Positions 5,179-5,741 of a stretch of 5,741 bases of DNA are shown here, piece after piece. A program made the position numbers and the translations under genes. The stretch spans positions 1-5,741 of the forward strand of contig DGUD01000006.1 of NCBI GenBank assembly GCA_002393865.1. Direction: 5' to 3'. The stretch comes from Treponema sp. UBA4319 (GTDB lineage Bacteria > Spirochaetota > Spirochaetia > Treponematales > Treponemataceae). Numbering within the stretch: the stretch's first letter is position 1; each line of letters begins with the position of its first letter. The notes under the pieces are model-generated. The model had not been told where the DNA came from and did not search any database. It saw only the letters and a program-made list of their open reading frames with translations.

Positions 5179-5468
5179 CTTCTCCTCATCCGGGGGAGCA
5201 CGCGCAGGACGAACCCCCGCCGCTCCCCAAACACTAAACCGGTCAAGGCAGTTCCAGAAGTCCTGAAGGAATTCTGAAAACCGACCCGGTCAGCACATCC
5301 CGCCGCACGCAGCGGGGCATAATTCTCCCATAACAGCACAAGCCCTCATAGCGCACACCGTTATGCAAAGCAACGGGGGCTGCGGTATCCGTGACAGGTA
5401 TTGCGCAAGGAATGCCCCCTCCCTCGCGAATCAGGGAACGGCTCTTTCCGCAAAACCGCACTGCTCCT
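5179..5468 (-). other. Long structured leader of the trpR-like gene
   Basis: The promoter at 5475-5503 predicts a leader of about 290 nt. Read on the minus strand it can form a hairpin at 5437-5420 (TCCCT/AGGGA), a helix 5460-5455 with 5386-5381, a helix 5419-5414 with 5380-5375, a hairpin 5376-5358 (CCGTT/AACGG), a hairpin near 5318-5301, and CGGGGG/CCCCCG at 5219-5191 just before the ribosome site. A 97-codon frame runs through it (5536-5243), starting inside the terminal repeat with no ribosome site; I do not recognise its product and do not call it a gene. No known riboswitch class was recognised. Confidence 0.35.
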
Positions 5469-5474
5469 TCAGAC

Positions 5475-5503
5475 AGTATACAGGTTTTTCCACCAAAAGT
5501 AAA
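5475..5503 (-). promoter_or_regulatory. Inward-facing promoter for the trpR-like transcript
   Basis: On the minus strand TTTACT (5503-5498) and TATACT (5480-5475) are separated by 17 bp. The -10 is directly preceded by TG. The predicted start is near 5468. The -10 lies 40 bp inside the right repeat edge, against 41 bp for the promoter at the left end. Confidence 0.5.
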
Positions 5504-5520
5504 GCTGTAGCAGGGAAGTC

Positions 5521-5741
5521 CCCAGGGATTCAGCATGAAAACAAAAATGCGCTCCCAGTGGAAAACACCCGGACTGCCGGTTGCACGCTTCGCTTTGCAA
5601 ATGGCAGCCCGGGCGTTTTTCCGCTTCCGCGCATTTTTTATGTTGAATCCTTGGCTTTGGTAGCATAAAAAAGAAAATCATTTTAAAACAGTTTACATAA
5701 TTTTCCAATACCGCGTCCGTATTCAGATAAAATACATCTCA
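5521..5741 (-). repeat. Right copy of the perfect 221-bp terminal inverted repeat
   Basis: This is the exact reverse complement of 1-221 and ends at the last base of the window with ACATCTCA. The two copies are identical over the whole length, including non-coding AT-rich positions free to drift. That implies recent duplication, gene conversion, a functional terminal pair, or one sequence placed twice by the assembler. Confidence 0.95.
5562..5620. terminator. Bidirectional terminator-like hairpin inside the right repeat
   Basis: This is the mirror copy of the hairpin at 122-180. The core stem is 5568-5585 with 5596-5613, with T-runs on the plus strand at 5616-5620 and on the minus strand at 5565-5562. 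With the left copy it would isolate the window from transcription on both sides. Confidence 0.65.

Noticed and set aside
1..5741. CRISPR array, tRNA or rRNA genes
   Set aside because: No spaced repeat array and no tRNA or rRNA signature was seen on either strand.

Overview
The window holds five or six ordinary bacterial genes at high G+C, bounded at its exact first and last base by a perfect 221-bp inverted repeat (1-221 and 5521-5741). The content suggests an anaerobic or microaerophilic bacterium: a reverse-order rubrerythrin under a PerR-type operator, a PerR-like regulator, a membrane c-di-GMP phosphodiesterase, a lipoprotein metallophosphoesterase and a TrpR-type repressor. The loose lipobox of the metallophosphoesterase together with TrpR, reverse rubrerythrin and PerR would fit a high-G+C Treponema-like spirochaete. 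A diderm Firmicute is also possible, and the lineage call is tentative.

Layout. 1-221: inverted repeat with an AT-rich outer part (about 1-86) and a long imperfect palindrome (about 87-221) whose core looks like a bidirectional terminator. 240-1184: promoter and metallophosphoesterase lipoprotein, probably translated from a leaderless mRNA. 1212-2983: promoter, 5' hairpin leader and a four-helix membrane GGDEF-EAL protein with a TTG start, a degenerate GGDEF site and an intact EAL site. 3056-3277 (minus): small PptA-like tautomerase, convergent with the EAL gene. 3278-3615: a 338-bp non-coding stretch with a leader hairpin and a 22-bp tandem repeat. 3616-4813: a near-consensus promoter overlapped by a perfect PerR-box palindrome, then reverse rubrerythrin, a long terminator or attenuator hairpin, and perR. 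4843-5178 (minus): trpR-like gene, preceded by a roughly 290-nt leader rich in pairing potential and a promoter at 5475-5503. 5521-5741: the second copy of the inverted repeat.

How the parts work together. The clearest circuit is oxidative-stress control. The operator covers the predicted start site of the rubrerythrin gene, and the cognate regulator lies directly downstream behind a strong hairpin terminator, so a low level of read-through could make a feedback loop. The other genes are separate single-gene units that share a TATACT -10 box.

The most unusual aspect is the geometry. The window begins and ends on the outer edges of the repeat, and an inward-facing promoter sits about 40 bp inside each inner edge. 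No transposase, recombinase or replication gene is present. Three readings remain open: a chromosomal segment between two inverted copies of a dispersed repeat (possibly invertible), a linear or TIR-bounded cargo unit moved in trans, or an assembly artefact in which a contig closed on repeats. I find the first or third more likely than a self-contained new element.
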